Assembly: GCF_003814915.1 (NCBI RefSeq) | Contig: NZ_RKQK01000005.1 | Span: forward strand, 124,001 to 188,000 | Origin: Pacificibacter maritimus | GTDB taxonomy: Bacteria > Pseudomonadota > Alphaproteobacteria > Rhodobacterales > Rhodobacteraceae | Direction of reading: 5' to 3' | Length of the DNA stretch: 64,000 bases | In this document: positions 1-7,598 of the stretch, one piece after another | Layout: every line of letters starts with the position of its first letter | How positions within the stretch are numbered: the stretch's first letter is position 1 | The notes under the pieces: model-generated | The model's database searches: none | Seen by the model: the letters and a program-made list of their open reading frames with translations, nothing else | Told to the model about the DNA's origin: nothing | Program-made: the position numbers and the translations under genes

Positions 1-321
1 GTCGCGTTCGATTTTATCAAATATAGATTTATATTTTCCGCCATAAATACGCCCGTTATCGATGCGGTTTTGGCTGATGACAGCACGAGAAAAATCGATG
101 AAATCTTTTTTAAAAACACCTTGCGATCTGTCGGCTTTAATCACCGCAGGGCTTTGTTGCGCTGTGGCAAAAAACGCATTCACTGTGGATTGATCATGCC
201 CCAAACGTAGGGCTTCTGTTTTTGCGTTTTTGATGAAGCTTGAAAAAGTTCCACCACAAGGCACGTCGGCCAAAGCCGGAGTTGCATATGTCAGTGCCAT
301 AACGAAAGGAAGAAAACGCAT
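1..321 (-). CDS. Lytic murein transglycosylase, N-terminal part (runs off window)
   Basis: The first 107 codons of a leftward gene, starting at an ATG at 321 and leaving the window without a stop. The first 18 or so residues form a signal peptide (MRFLPFVMALTYATPALA), so the product is exported. The mature part has the pattern of the MltB/GH103-type lytic transglycosylases that cleave peptidoglycan: a short Cys-containing start (DVPCGGTFSSFI), then SRAVISQNRIDNGR, the segment that precedes the catalytic domain in this family. The catalytic glutamate would lie outside the window, so activity cannot be judged. The family call is from resemblance only. Confidence 0.7.
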   Translation of the reverse strand, partial: MRFLPFVMALTYATPALADVPCGGTFSSFIKNAKTEALRLGHDQSTVNAFFATAQQSPAVIKADRSQGVFKKDFIDFSRAVISQNRIDNGRIYGGKYKSIFDKIERD

Positions 322-405
322 AAGATCACCTGTTAAATATTGCGGTTGTGAACGCTCTTTGTGCGCACCCTAACGGCGGAACGTGACAGGTGCAAACATG
401 CAAGA

Positions 406-1335
406 TTAAGCTGCTAAAAACAGACCCCAAAGTCCAAATATCAAACAGGTCCAAAGACTGACAGCCCATGCCAACCACAGCCGCTGGCACGCCGCATGAA
501 TGTCATAGGGTTGTGCCGTTTTGCGCCCCCCGTCATTCACCCAAGGAAAGTCTTGCATCTGACCATGATACGCGCGAGGGCCTGACAGGGCGATGCCCAA
601 AGACCTTGACAGTGCGGCTTCGGGCCAGCCCGCATTGGGTGACCTATGTTTCTGCGCGTCTTTAGAAATTTCAGCAAAAGTCCGAAACGGGTGCCAATCG
701 TTAAATGGTCTGAGCAAGAGCATCGTGATGCGGGCGGGTAAGAGATTGAGAAAATCATCAAAGCGCGCTGAAGCCCAACCAAAGTCGGCATGTTTTGGCG
801 TAAGATACCCAATCATGCTGTCTGCTGTATTGACCATTTTGTAGACCATCAATCCAGGCAGGCCCCCAATTAGAAACCAAAAAGCGGGCGCGATGACACC
901 GTCAGAAAAATTTTCGGCGGCGGATTCAATAGCCGCACGCGCCACCGCGTGTTTGTCCATTTCATTTGTGTCGCGCCCCACGATCATGGCGACAGCTTTG
1001 CGTCCATCCTCTAGAGATTTTTCCAAACCAAATGCGACCGCTTTTACATGTTGAATAAGCGATTTATGTGCAAGCAAGATCGCCGCGGCGAGGATTTCAA
1101 GATAGGGGACAAGTGCGATGACGTAGCCCAGGGTTGCGGCAAGCATGACCAAGGCGATTAAGATAGCCGTGCCTTTTATCTTGCGTAGGCGACCTCTATT
1201 AAAACAGTGATCTGTCCAACTGATAAGGCGCCCCATCAAGACTGCAGGGTGGGGAAGGCGGGACCACAGCCATTTTGGCTCGCCAAATATGGCGTCCAAA
1301 ATAAGAGCAAAAAACAATGCCATTGCTGCGGTCAT
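406..1335 (-). CDS. cobD: Adenosylcobinamide-phosphate synthase CobD/CbiB
   Basis: 309 residues, the usual length for the integral membrane enzyme that attaches the aminopropanol (phosphate) side chain to adenosylcobyric acid in late cobalamin synthesis. Family marks are DAIFGEP near residues 14-20, HPAVLMGRLI near 29-38 and ESAAENFSDGVIAPAFW near 140, with several hydrophobic membrane segments. The ATG at 1335 overlaps the stop of cobC by four bases (ATGA), so the two are translationally coupled. Its partner CobC supplies aminopropanol phosphate. This is the last gene of a three-gene leftward operon. Some annotations call this family CbiB; the name cobD is used differently in Salmonella. Confidence 0.93.
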   Translation of the reverse strand: MTAAMALFFALILDAIFGEPKWLWSRLPHPAVLMGRLISWTDHCFNRGRLRKIKGTAILIALVMLAATLGYVIALVPYLEILAAAILLAHKSLIQHVKAVAFGLEKSLEDGRKAVAMIVGRDTNEMDKHAVARAAIESAAENFSDGVIAPAFWFLIGGLPGLMVYKMVNTADSMIGYLTPKHADFGWASARFDDFLNLLPARITMLLLRPFNDWHPFRTFAEISKDAQKHRSPNAGWPEAALSRSLGIALSGPRAYHGQMQDFPWVNDGGRKTAQPYDIHAACQRLWLAWAVSLWTCLIFGLWGLFLAA

Positions 1336-2327
1336 AAAGCGGCCTCAAGCTGGTCCCATTGGTCTGGTGCGGGCAAGCCAAGGCGTAGCCAAGACTTGGA
1401 ATATGGGAAGATGCGCGACCAAACTTTTCCTTTCGCCAGACGTGTTTGCCATGCACTTGCATTGTCGACCTCATACAAGCGGAACAACGTGGTGCCTCCG
1501 ATGCTGGTGGCGCCCTTTGCGGTCATAATGCGATCAAGCCGCGCGGCATCTTTGGACAGTCTTATGCGCGTCATCTGTGCCCAATCTGTATCCTCCAGTG
1601 CGCGTGCACCGATTTCCAAAGCAGGTCCAGAAACAGCCCATGGGCCGAGCATATCGGTTAGGCTAACATCGGGCACCCGTTCTTTTTGCAGTCCTTTGCG
1701 CAGAGTAATTTCTGGGTGCAAAGTGCTATGCCGCGCAATGGCAAACCCTAGGCGCAAACCAGCGAGGCCCCAAAATTTACCAAATGATTTGAGCACCACT
1801 GTACCGTGATCAGCGCTGAGTTCGATGTGGCTGGCCTCAGGGGCGACATCACAAAAACTTTCATCGATCACCGTCAATGCGCGCCCGCCCATCTGGGTGG
1901 CTGGCCAAAGGCGCCCGTCAGGATTGTTGGGATGCACATAGACATGGATCTGTGCGTCTCGGTCATCGCCACCCAGTAATTTGGAATGGGCTCGAAAAGC
2001 GGCTGCGTGTTCATTATAGGTTGGCTTAGGAATGTAAGCACCGATGTGGTCGGTTAATTGGGGCATGCAGGCAATAAGACTAGAGGCACCAGGTGCCGCG
2101 ATGATCGCAGCATCCTCTGGTACATTCCAAAAGTTGCGCGCAGCATCGGCCAACCGCTGCTGTGCCGCTTGGTCAGGCAGCGCCGCCCATGCCTGTGTTG
2201 AAATGTCGCCAATCGGATAAGGAACAGGGTTTATACCCGTGGACAGATCCACCCAAGTATCTTTGGTGCCGCCGAACTGATCAACCGCTGCATCTAACCC
2301 GCCACCGTGATCGCGTGTGTTTTTCAT
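1332..2327 (-). CDS. cobC: Threonine-phosphate decarboxylase CobC (PLP-dependent)
   Basis: A class I/II aminotransferase-fold protein of 331 residues that makes aminopropanol phosphate from threonine phosphate for the cobalamin nucleotide loop. The PLP lysine is in SFGKFWGLAGLRLGF, and the Asn-Pro turn VHPNNPDGRLW is also visible. I chose the ATG at 2327, starting MKNTRDHGGG, because its ATGA overlaps the stop of the upstream DUF1636 gene. The frame is open further upstream to 2390, but those extra codons lie inside the neighbour and look spurious. It sits between the DUF1636 gene and cobD, all coupled by four-base overlaps. Confidence 0.9.
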   Translation of the reverse strand: MKNTRDHGGGLDAAVDQFGGTKDTWVDLSTGINPVPYPIGDISTQAWAALPDQAAQQRLADAARNFWNVPEDAAIIAAPGASSLIACMPQLTDHIGAYIPKPTYNEHAAAFRAHSKLLGGDDRDAQIHVYVHPNNPDGRLWPATQMGGRALTVIDESFCDVAPEASHIELSADHGTVVLKSFGKFWGLAGLRLGFAIARHSTLHPEITLRKGLQKERVPDVSLTDMLGPWAVSGPALEIGARALEDTDWAQMTRIRLSKDAARLDRIMTAKGATSIGGTTLFRLYEVDNASAWQTRLAKGKVWSRIFPYSKSWLRLGLPAPDQWDQLEAAL

Positions 2328-2713
2328 GTCTCGATTGTTGGTAAGGGAAGGTGGCGCGAGACAAAGTGACCCTTGACGCCAATCGGCCATGTGCGAAAGG
2401 GCACCTGCCCTGTGGGCGATGCAGCATGAAGCGCAGCGAATTCTGTGATGGCTTGTGCGTCTTCGGGTGTGCCTGTGAAGCTGCCTAAAGAGTAGCTGAT
2501 TTTCGTTTCGCCCAAGTCAGTCTGCCCTTGGATAATCACATTGCAGGCGCGTTCGCATCCCATAGTGCAAGACACGCGGCGGGTTTTAATCCCTGCCTGA
2601 GCAGCCTGAGTTTCAATTGCGGAGGCTAAAGTCGCACCGTCTGTAACTGTTGCACTCCGTTCTGCCCAGTCGTTGCGCTTGCAGCCTTCGCAAGTGGTGA
2701 TCCAAGTTGTCAT
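2324..2713 (-). CDS. DUF1636 small Cys-containing protein
   Basis: 129 residues starting MTTWITTCEGCKRND, with CxxC at residues 8-11 and a second pair in CTMGCERACNV near the middle. Two cysteine pairs suggest metal or Fe-S binding. The family (DUF1636, as I recognise it) is regularly found beside cobalamin genes, but its biochemical job is unknown to me. The start at 2713 is preferred over the longer open frame to 2980, because the extra residues have no family character and run into the divergent promoter region. It is the first gene of the leftward operon with cobC and cobD. A role in cobalt handling is a guess from context. Confidence 0.8.
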   Translation of the reverse strand: MTTWITTCEGCKRNDWAERSATVTDGATLASAIETQAAQAGIKTRRVSCTMGCERACNVIIQGQTDLGETKISYSLGSFTGTPEDAQAITEFAALHAASPTGQVPFRTWPIGVKGHFVSRHLPLPTIET

Positions 2714-2767
2714 GTCATTCCTTTGATCTGTGCTTGTTCGGCGACAAGTTAAAATCCAATCTTTTAC

Positions 2768-2784
2768 TATCCTTTGGGATAGGT
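2768..2784. other. Small hairpin in divergent spacer
   Basis: The spacer 2714-2911 separates the leftward DUF1636-cobC-cobD operon from the rightward receiver gene and must hold both promoters. It contains a short perfect hairpin, CTATCC-TTTG-GGATAG, and a smaller one, CTTCC-GTTA-GGAAG, at about 2800-2814. Neither has a T run, so they are not terminators. I could not assign clear -35/-10 boxes. Confidence 0.25.
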
Positions 2785-2911
2785 AGCGATTCTCAGATTC
2801 TTCCGTTAGGAAGTCGTTATTCTTAACCATAGCATTCATTAATTTGAAAGATGGCTTTTCGAAGGTTTTCGCAATGAATATCCACATAGCATTGATGCCA
2901 CAGGAGACACG

Positions 2912-3289
2912 GTGCAAGTACTGATCGTTGAAAGTAATGCAGATCTTGCTGCGCTGTGGAAGGGGCACCTTCAACGGCAAGGCCTTGCCGTGGAATTGGC
3001 TTTAGATCAAATCAACGCTATCGATTTACTGCAAGAAAGGCAGTTTGATTTAGTTGTGTTGGATCTGGTATTGACTGAAGGATCCGCCTTTGCTGTTGCG
3101 GACTATGCCAATTATAAATACCCAGATATGCCTGTGATCTTTGTGACAAATTCTACATTTTTCTCAGACGGATCGATTTTTCAACATATGTCAAATGCCC
3201 GCGCTTTTGTGACCTCGCAAGTCGAGCCGAGTGACTTGACTGCGATGGTGCAACACTATGGAAGCACTTCTGAAAGCGCGGACAACTAG
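2912..3289 (+). CDS. Stand-alone receiver-domain protein, degenerate
   Basis: 125 residues made of a single CheY-like receiver domain with no output domain. The phospho-acceptor is probably Asp51 in LVVLDLVL, and Thr79 in VIFVTNST is the switch Thr. The N-terminal acidic pair is reduced to Glu-Ser (IVESNADL) and the conserved Lys near residue 102 is absent (AFVTSQVEP), so phosphorylation chemistry is likely altered. The start is GTG at 2912 with a good ribosome site (CAGGAG) just upstream. It converges tail to tail with the glutathione transferase-like gene (stop at 3289, next gene ends at 3290). Partner kinase unknown. Confidence 0.75.
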   Translation: MQVLIVESNADLAALWKGHLQRQGLAVELALDQINAIDLLQERQFDLVVLDLVLTEGSAFAVADYANYKYPDMPVIFVTNSTFFSDGSIFQHMSNARAFVTSQVEPSDLTAMVQHYGSTSESADN

Positions 3290-4264
3290 TTAGTCGCGGC
3301 CGTGTGGTTCCGACCAGTCCAACTCGGGTGTAATGGGCAGGATGCGGTGCGGATTAATCATATCGTGGCTGTAATAGTAGTGGCGCACACAGTGATCAAA
3401 TCGAGTTGTTTTTGCCACCCCTTGAGTTTGATACAGGTCGCGCGTGTATGCCCAAAGGTTTGGGTAATCTTTCAACATGCGCTTGTTGCATTTGAAATGA
3501 CCGTGATAGACCAAGTCAAAACGCGCCAGAGTTGTGAACAGGCGCCAATCTGCCTCGGTTTGGTTGTCTCCCATCAAATATCTTGTTTTTGACAGGCGCT
3601 CTTCGAGCCAATCCAAAGTGTCAAACAGCGGTGTGATCGCCGCGTCGTATGCATCTTGCGATGTGGCGAAACCTGCTTTGTAGACGCCATTATTCACGGT
3701 GTCGTAAATACGCTCGTTTACCTTTTCGATCTCATGACGTTCGGCTTCTGGCCAAAAGTCCAAAGTATTGCCTGTGATGTGATCAAAGGCTGAGTTGAAC
3801 ATGCGGATAATTTCCGAAGATTCATTCGACACAATTGTGCCGCGCTCTTTGTCCCATAGAATAGGAACCGTTACACGGCCAGAAACATCAGGCATGGCGC
3901 GCGTGTAGATGTCGCGAAGGTAAGGCAGGCCAAACAGATCATCCCCTGTGGCGCCGTTGAAATCGGTCGAAAATGTCCAACCATCGCTAAGCATATCGGG
4001 GTGCACAGCAGAGACTGTGATCAAAGCAGTGAGACCTTTTAATGTGCGAAAGATCAATGTGCGATGCGCCCAAGGGCAAGCATAGGACACGTATAGATGA
4101 TACCGACCAGCCTCGGCTTTGAAGCCTGATTCCCCAGTCGGGCCAGCAGCGCCATCTGGTGTGATCCAATTGCGAAACCCTGCTGTCGAGCGCACAAATT
4201 TGCCGCCCGTGCTTTTGGTGTCATACCAAGAATCGTTCCATTTTCCGTCTTGTAAAAAGCCCAT
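3290..4264 (-). CDS. Glutathionyl-hydroquinone reductase-like (omega/Xi glutathione transferase, YqjG/ECM4 type)
   Basis: 324 residues from the ATG at 4264 (MGFLQDGKWNDSWYDT). The thioredoxin-fold half carries the catalytic Cys63 in YVSYACPWAHR, the CPWA signature of the Xi-class enzymes that reduce glutathionyl-hydroquinones; the C-terminal half is helical. Length and motifs match the YqjG/ECM4 family well. The reading frame is open to 4357, but the extra residues are basic, Cys-rich and outside the family pattern. It is cytosolic and uses glutathione. It points away from the cobalamin operon at 4598 and shares its upstream spacer; no functional link is evident. Confidence 0.88.
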   Translation of the reverse strand: MGFLQDGKWNDSWYDTKSTGGKFVRSTAGFRNWITPDGAAGPTGESGFKAEAGRYHLYVSYACPWAHRTLIFRTLKGLTALITVSAVHPDMLSDGWTFSTDFNGATGDDLFGLPYLRDIYTRAMPDVSGRVTVPILWDKERGTIVSNESSEIIRMFNSAFDHITGNTLDFWPEAERHEIEKVNERIYDTVNNGVYKAGFATSQDAYDAAITPLFDTLDWLEERLSKTRYLMGDNQTEADWRLFTTLARFDLVYHGHFKCNKRMLKDYPNLWAYTRDLYQTQGVAKTTRFDHCVRHYYYSHDMINPHRILPITPELDWSEPHGRD

Positions 4265-4597
4265 GTAAATCTCCGCTATGGTCGAACGGTAACTTAGAGC
4301 CCTGTCCGAACAAAGCAATCTGCGCGGGTCTACAAGGTAAGGTGCGCATCTGCACAATCGTCGTCGTGCTAACCAACGCGGTAAAGGAATTGCGATTTTC
4401 CAGCGCCGCTTCTATAAGACGGGCAGGACGACGCCTGCACAAAAGCAGGCCAGAGAGGTTGGCTAGGCTGAATTGACCCAAACAGGGAATTCAAAATGGC
4501 ATCGTCAGGGTTCATCCCAACCTCCTTGAATTGAAACCGCCCAAGGGCGATAACGCAGTCGAGTTACCTCGGCTGAGGATTGAGACAAGGATATACT
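4265..4597 (+). promoter_or_regulatory. Leader/spacer before the cob operon, candidate cobalamin-responsive RNA
   Basis: No gene is seen in this 333-base divergent spacer. Reading rightward, 4406-4422 is CCGCTTCTATAAGACGG, which resembles the CCGCAACTGTAAGCGG core of cobalamin riboswitches at most positions. It is followed by GCAGG-ACGACG-CCTGC (4423-4438), and the same CCTGC can instead pair with GCAGG at 4445-4449, giving two mutually exclusive stems. 4448-4464 (GGCCAGAGAGGTTGGCT) is weakly like a B12 box. A third hairpin, CAGTCGAG-TTAC-CTCGGCTG (4556-4575), lies just before the ribosome site. This is not a canonical riboswitch; the call rests on context and partial similarity. Confidence 0.35.
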
Positions 4598-4831
4598 ATG
4601 CGGCACCTAATCACTGTAGCTTTCACCTTAATTGCAGCCCCTGCTTTGGCCCATGTCGGCCATGTTGGCGAACTTGCAGGCCATGATCACTGGATCGCTG
4701 GCGCCGCTTTGGGTGCAGCCGCAGGCATTGCGATCTGGGGCGCTCTGAAAGGTAAGAAAAAAGCCGCACAGCAAGACAAGATTGACGCCGAAGTCAGCGA
4801 CGACGCTGACAGCGATCTTCAGGAAGCGTGA
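4598..4831 (+). CDS. Small His-containing membrane protein of the cob operon
   Basis: 77 residues: a signal-like hydrophobic start (MRHLITVAFTLIAAPALA), a histidine-bearing segment (HVGHVGELAGHDHW), one transmembrane helix (IAGAALGAAAGIAIWGAL), then a Lys-rich and acidic tail. I chose the ATG at 4598 over an in-frame TTG at 4580 because it starts right at the signal peptide and has AAGG upstream. It is the first gene of the rightward cobalamin operon and its stop overlaps the GTG of the CbiX-like gene (GTGA). It may belong to the family called DUF6732. The histidines and position suggest a part in cobalt uptake or delivery, which is inference. Confidence 0.7.
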   Translation: MRHLITVAFTLIAAPALAHVGHVGELAGHDHWIAGAALGAAAGIAIWGALKGKKKAAQQDKIDAEVSDDADSDLQEA

Positions 4832-6075
4832 GTGCCATGAAAACTGGAGTTATGATCTGCGGCCACGGGTCTCGCAGCCAAGCCGCCGTGGATGAATTCG
4901 CGGTGCTGGCAGAAAAGTTGCCTGCGTTTTTGCCCAGCGATTGGATGATCGATTACGGGTATCTTGAATTTGCTAACCCCGTGATCCGCGATGGTCTAGA
5001 CCGTTTGCGCGAAGCGGGCTGTGATCGTATTTTGGCTGTGCCTGGCATGTTGTTTGCCGCAATGCATTCCAAAAACGATATCCCCACGGTGCTCAACACC
5101 TATGCCGCAAAGCATGGGATCGATGTGAAATACGGGCGTGAACTTGGCGTTGATCCCAAGATGATCGCCGCTGCTGGTGCGCGTATCAAAGACGCTGTTG
5201 CAGCCGCAAACGCAGAACACGGCGAATTGCCGTTGCACGAGACAGCTTTGGTCGTGATTGGCCGTGGCGCATCTGATCCCGATGCCAATGGTAATGTGTC
5301 CAAAATTGCGCGCATGCTTTGGGAAGGAATGGGCTTCGGCTGGGGCGAAGTAGGCTATTCGGGCGTGACATTCCCACTGGTTGAACCCTGTTTAGATCAT
5401 GTCGCTAAACTCGGTTACAAACGCGTGATCGTGTTTCCTTATTTCTTGTTTACCGGCATTCTGATTGATCGAATCTACGGCTTTACAGACCAAGTGGCCG
5501 CAAAACATCCTGATATTCAGTTTGTCAAAGCCGGCTATTTGAATGACCACCCTAAAGTTCTAGAAACTTTTGCAGAGCGTATTTTGGAACAACAAGGCGA
5601 TGTGCCTGTGCCCAATTGCGGCATTTGCGCCTATCGTACGCAAGTTCTTGAAATCGAAGGTCAAGAAACTCAAACGATTACAGCCGAAGCCCGCGCTGCT
5701 GCACGCGCTCAGGGGCAAAATCACCCTGCTTTCGGTGATGTGACGCCGCCTACCTGTGTGATGTGCAAATACCGCACACAGATCTTAGGGTTTGAAACCG
5801 AAGTGGGATCGATTCAAGAAAGTCATCATCATCACGTCGAAGGTCAAGGCGCTTCAGCGCCTGGATCTAACGTGGCCGATTGTGCGCTTTGCGATCACTT
5901 TTGTACGGGCATGTGTCGTTTGGAAAATGCTGGTCACCACCACCATCACCACCATGACCACAGCCACAGCCACAGCCACAGCCATGATCATGCACATGAT
6001 CACGACCACCATCATCACGCAGAATATCCCCATGCCAAACATCCGCATGGACCAGAATCTGCGCGTAAGTCGTGA
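4828..6075 (+). CDS. cbiX: CbiX-like sirohydrochlorin/precorrin cobaltochelatase with CxxC repeats and His tail
   Basis: 415 residues. Two CbiX/chelatase domains (about 6-130 and 140-255) hold His13 in CGHGSR and His80 in AAMHSKND, the expected metal and tetrapyrrole site. After them come two copies of a CxxCxYRTQ motif (Cys264/267 and Cys310/313), then CALCDHFCTGMC (Cys352-363), and a tail from about 370 to 407 that is nearly all His, Asp and Ser. CbiX of Bacillus megaterium also has a CxxC Fe-S site and a His-rich stretch, so cobalt insertion is the likely role; ferrochelatase activity is possible. The start is GTG at 4828 (four-base overlap) or ATG at 4837. The stop overlaps the next GTG. 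Confidence 0.85.
   Translation: MSAMKTGVMICGHGSRSQAAVDEFAVLAEKLPAFLPSDWMIDYGYLEFANPVIRDGLDRLREAGCDRILAVPGMLFAAMHSKNDIPTVLNTYAAKHGIDVKYGRELGVDPKMIAAAGARIKDAVAAANAEHGELPLHETALVVIGRGASDPDANGNVSKIARMLWEGMGFGWGEVGYSGVTFPLVEPCLDHVAKLGYKRVIVFPYFLFTGILIDRIYGFTDQVAAKHPDIQFVKAGYLNDHPKVLETFAERILEQQGDVPVPNCGICAYRTQVLEIEGQETQTITAEARAAARAQGQNHPAFGDVTPPTCVMCKYRTQILGFETEVGSIQESHHHHVEGQGASAPGSNVADCALCDHFCTGMCRLENAGHHHHHHHDHSHSHSHSHDHAHDHDHHHHAEYPHAKHPHGPESARKS
5959..5982 (+). repeat. Four tandem CACAGC hexamers coding Ser-His repeats
   Basis: Four exact copies of CACAGC inside the chelatase gene encode the HSHSHSHS part of the metal-binding tail. Such short in-frame repeats can expand or contract by slippage without breaking the frame, so the tail length may vary between strains. 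Confidence 0.85.
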
Positions 6076-7598
6076 AGCGCGATCTATTTGACGTGCATGT
6101 GATGGTGGACTGGTCCTCTGCCAGCACTGCACGTACGGGCAAAGACAGTATTTGGATCGCACAGGCGCGCGACAGCTTACAGGTGTCAAACCCTGCGACG
6201 CGCAGCCATGCCATGAAAATCATCTCGGGCATCCTCGATTCAGCGACAGCGCAAAATCAACGCGTGTTCTTAGGGTTCGACTTTGCATTTGGTTATCCAC
6301 AGGGGCTATCACAGGCTCTTGGGCCTCAGGCAGACTGGCGTGATGTTTGGGCGATGATTGCGCATGAAATCGAAGATGCTGACGACAATTCAAACAACCG
6401 CTTTGATGCGGCTGCCGCAATAAACCAGTTGTTCGCCGCGGATGGTCCGTTTTGGGGCAATGGCCTGAAGCGCGACATCGATGGGTTGCCGCGTAAAAAG
6501 CCTACGGGCTGGGGTGAAAGCTTACCCCAGAATTTACGCCAAGCTGACGAAGATGCGAAAGCCGCGCAAGAGGTGTGGAAGCTCAGCGGTGCAGGTTCGG
6601 TGGGTGGACAGACTTTAACTGGGATCGCAAGGTTGGAAAAACTGCGCCACGCACGGGGCGATCTGGCGATTTGGCCATTTCAAACCTTGGGAGAAGGACG
6701 TTCACATGTGGCTGCAGAAGTCTTCCCATCACTGATTGACATTGCGCAAAACGAAGCTGAGCCTCGTGACAAAACCCAAGTCGAAACTTTGGCGCGCGCC
6801 TTACAACAACTTGATCGTAACGGGCAGCTTGATGCCATGATGCGCGCCCCTTCGCGCAATACAATTGCGCTTAAACATGAGGCCAGCATCATGGGCGTGG
6901 CCCATCAAGCGAATGTGCAGCGCGCCGTACAATCCTCAACTCAGAAAGCGCCCAATCTTATGCGTCCCTATGAAAAAGATCCGCAAGCTATCTATGCTGC
7001 CAGCTTTGCCACAGTGCGTGCGGAGGCCAAGTTGGATAGGTTTGATGCGGGGATGGAACGCCTCGCCATTCGACTGATCCATGCCTGCGGAATGATCGAA
7101 GTTGCGGATCGTTTGGCCTATTCCGCAAATGCTTATGCCGCGGGCCACGAGGCCTTGAAAAACGGCGCACCAATCCTGTGCGATTGTGAAATGGTTGGTG
7201 CTGGTATCATTCGTCGGTACTTGCCAAAGGATAACAGCGTCATCGTCACGCTGAATGACCCGCGCACACCAGAGCATGCCAAGTCCATCGGCAATACACG
7301 CTCTGCGGCGGCTGTTGATTTCTGGGCAGATCATCTGGAAGGGGCGGTGGTGGCAATCGGAAATGCGCCAACAGCCCTGTTTCACCTGCTTGAACTGATC
7401 GATCAGGGTGCGCCCAAACCTGCTGTCATCCTAGGATTTCCTGTAGGATTTGTCGGCGCGGCTGAATCCAAGGCAGAACTGGCGGCCCATCCGCGGGGCT
7501 GCGATTTTGTTGCCCTGCGCGGACGGCGTGGCGGATCGGCAATTGCTTCTGCTGCCGTCAATGCCTTGGCGGTTGGTTTGCCAGAGATTGGCGAATGA
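6072..7598 (+). CDS. cobH: Precorrin-8X methylmutase CobH fused to an N-terminal RNase H-like domain of unknown role
   Basis: 508 residues. The last 210 or so (from about 298) are CobH/CbiC, which moves a methyl group on precorrin-8X to give hydrogenobyrinic acid; the catalytic His337 is in RLIHACGM and IGNAPTALFHLL is the family's pocket motif. The first 285 or so residues are a separate domain with acidic motifs MVDWSSAS (Asp13), VFLGFDFAFGYP (Asp70), then WPFQT and AEVFPSL, a layout like DUF429 or RNase H-fold proteins. CobH alone is about 210 residues, so this is a true fusion. The GTG start at 6072 overlaps the preceding stop (GTGA); the end overlaps cobL. The function of the extra domain is not known to me. 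Confidence 0.88.
   Translation: MKRDLFDVHVMVDWSSASTARTGKDSIWIAQARDSLQVSNPATRSHAMKIISGILDSATAQNQRVFLGFDFAFGYPQGLSQALGPQADWRDVWAMIAHEIEDADDNSNNRFDAAAAINQLFAADGPFWGNGLKRDIDGLPRKKPTGWGESLPQNLRQADEDAKAAQEVWKLSGAGSVGGQTLTGIARLEKLRHARGDLAIWPFQTLGEGRSHVAAEVFPSLIDIAQNEAEPRDKTQVETLARALQQLDRNGQLDAMMRAPSRNTIALKHEASIMGVAHQANVQRAVQSSTQKAPNLMRPYEKDPQAIYAASFATVRAEAKLDRFDAGMERLAIRLIHACGMIEVADRLAYSANAYAAGHEALKNGAPILCDCEMVGAGIIRRYLPKDNSVIVTLNDPRTPEHAKSIGNTRSAAAVDFWADHLEGAVVAIGNAPTALFHLLELIDQGAPKPAVILGFPVGFVGAAESKAELAAHPRGCDFVALRGRRGGSAIASAAVNALAVGLPEIGE

Noticed and set aside
2895-2915. B12-box-like GCCACAGGAGACACGGTGC
   Set aside because: It is the ribosome site of the receiver gene; no other riboswitch parts lie upstream.
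5854-6232. Reverse-strand frames rich in Val/Met/Gly-His opposite the chelatase tail
   Set aside because: They are the complement of the His-Asp-Ser repeat region and have no independent support.
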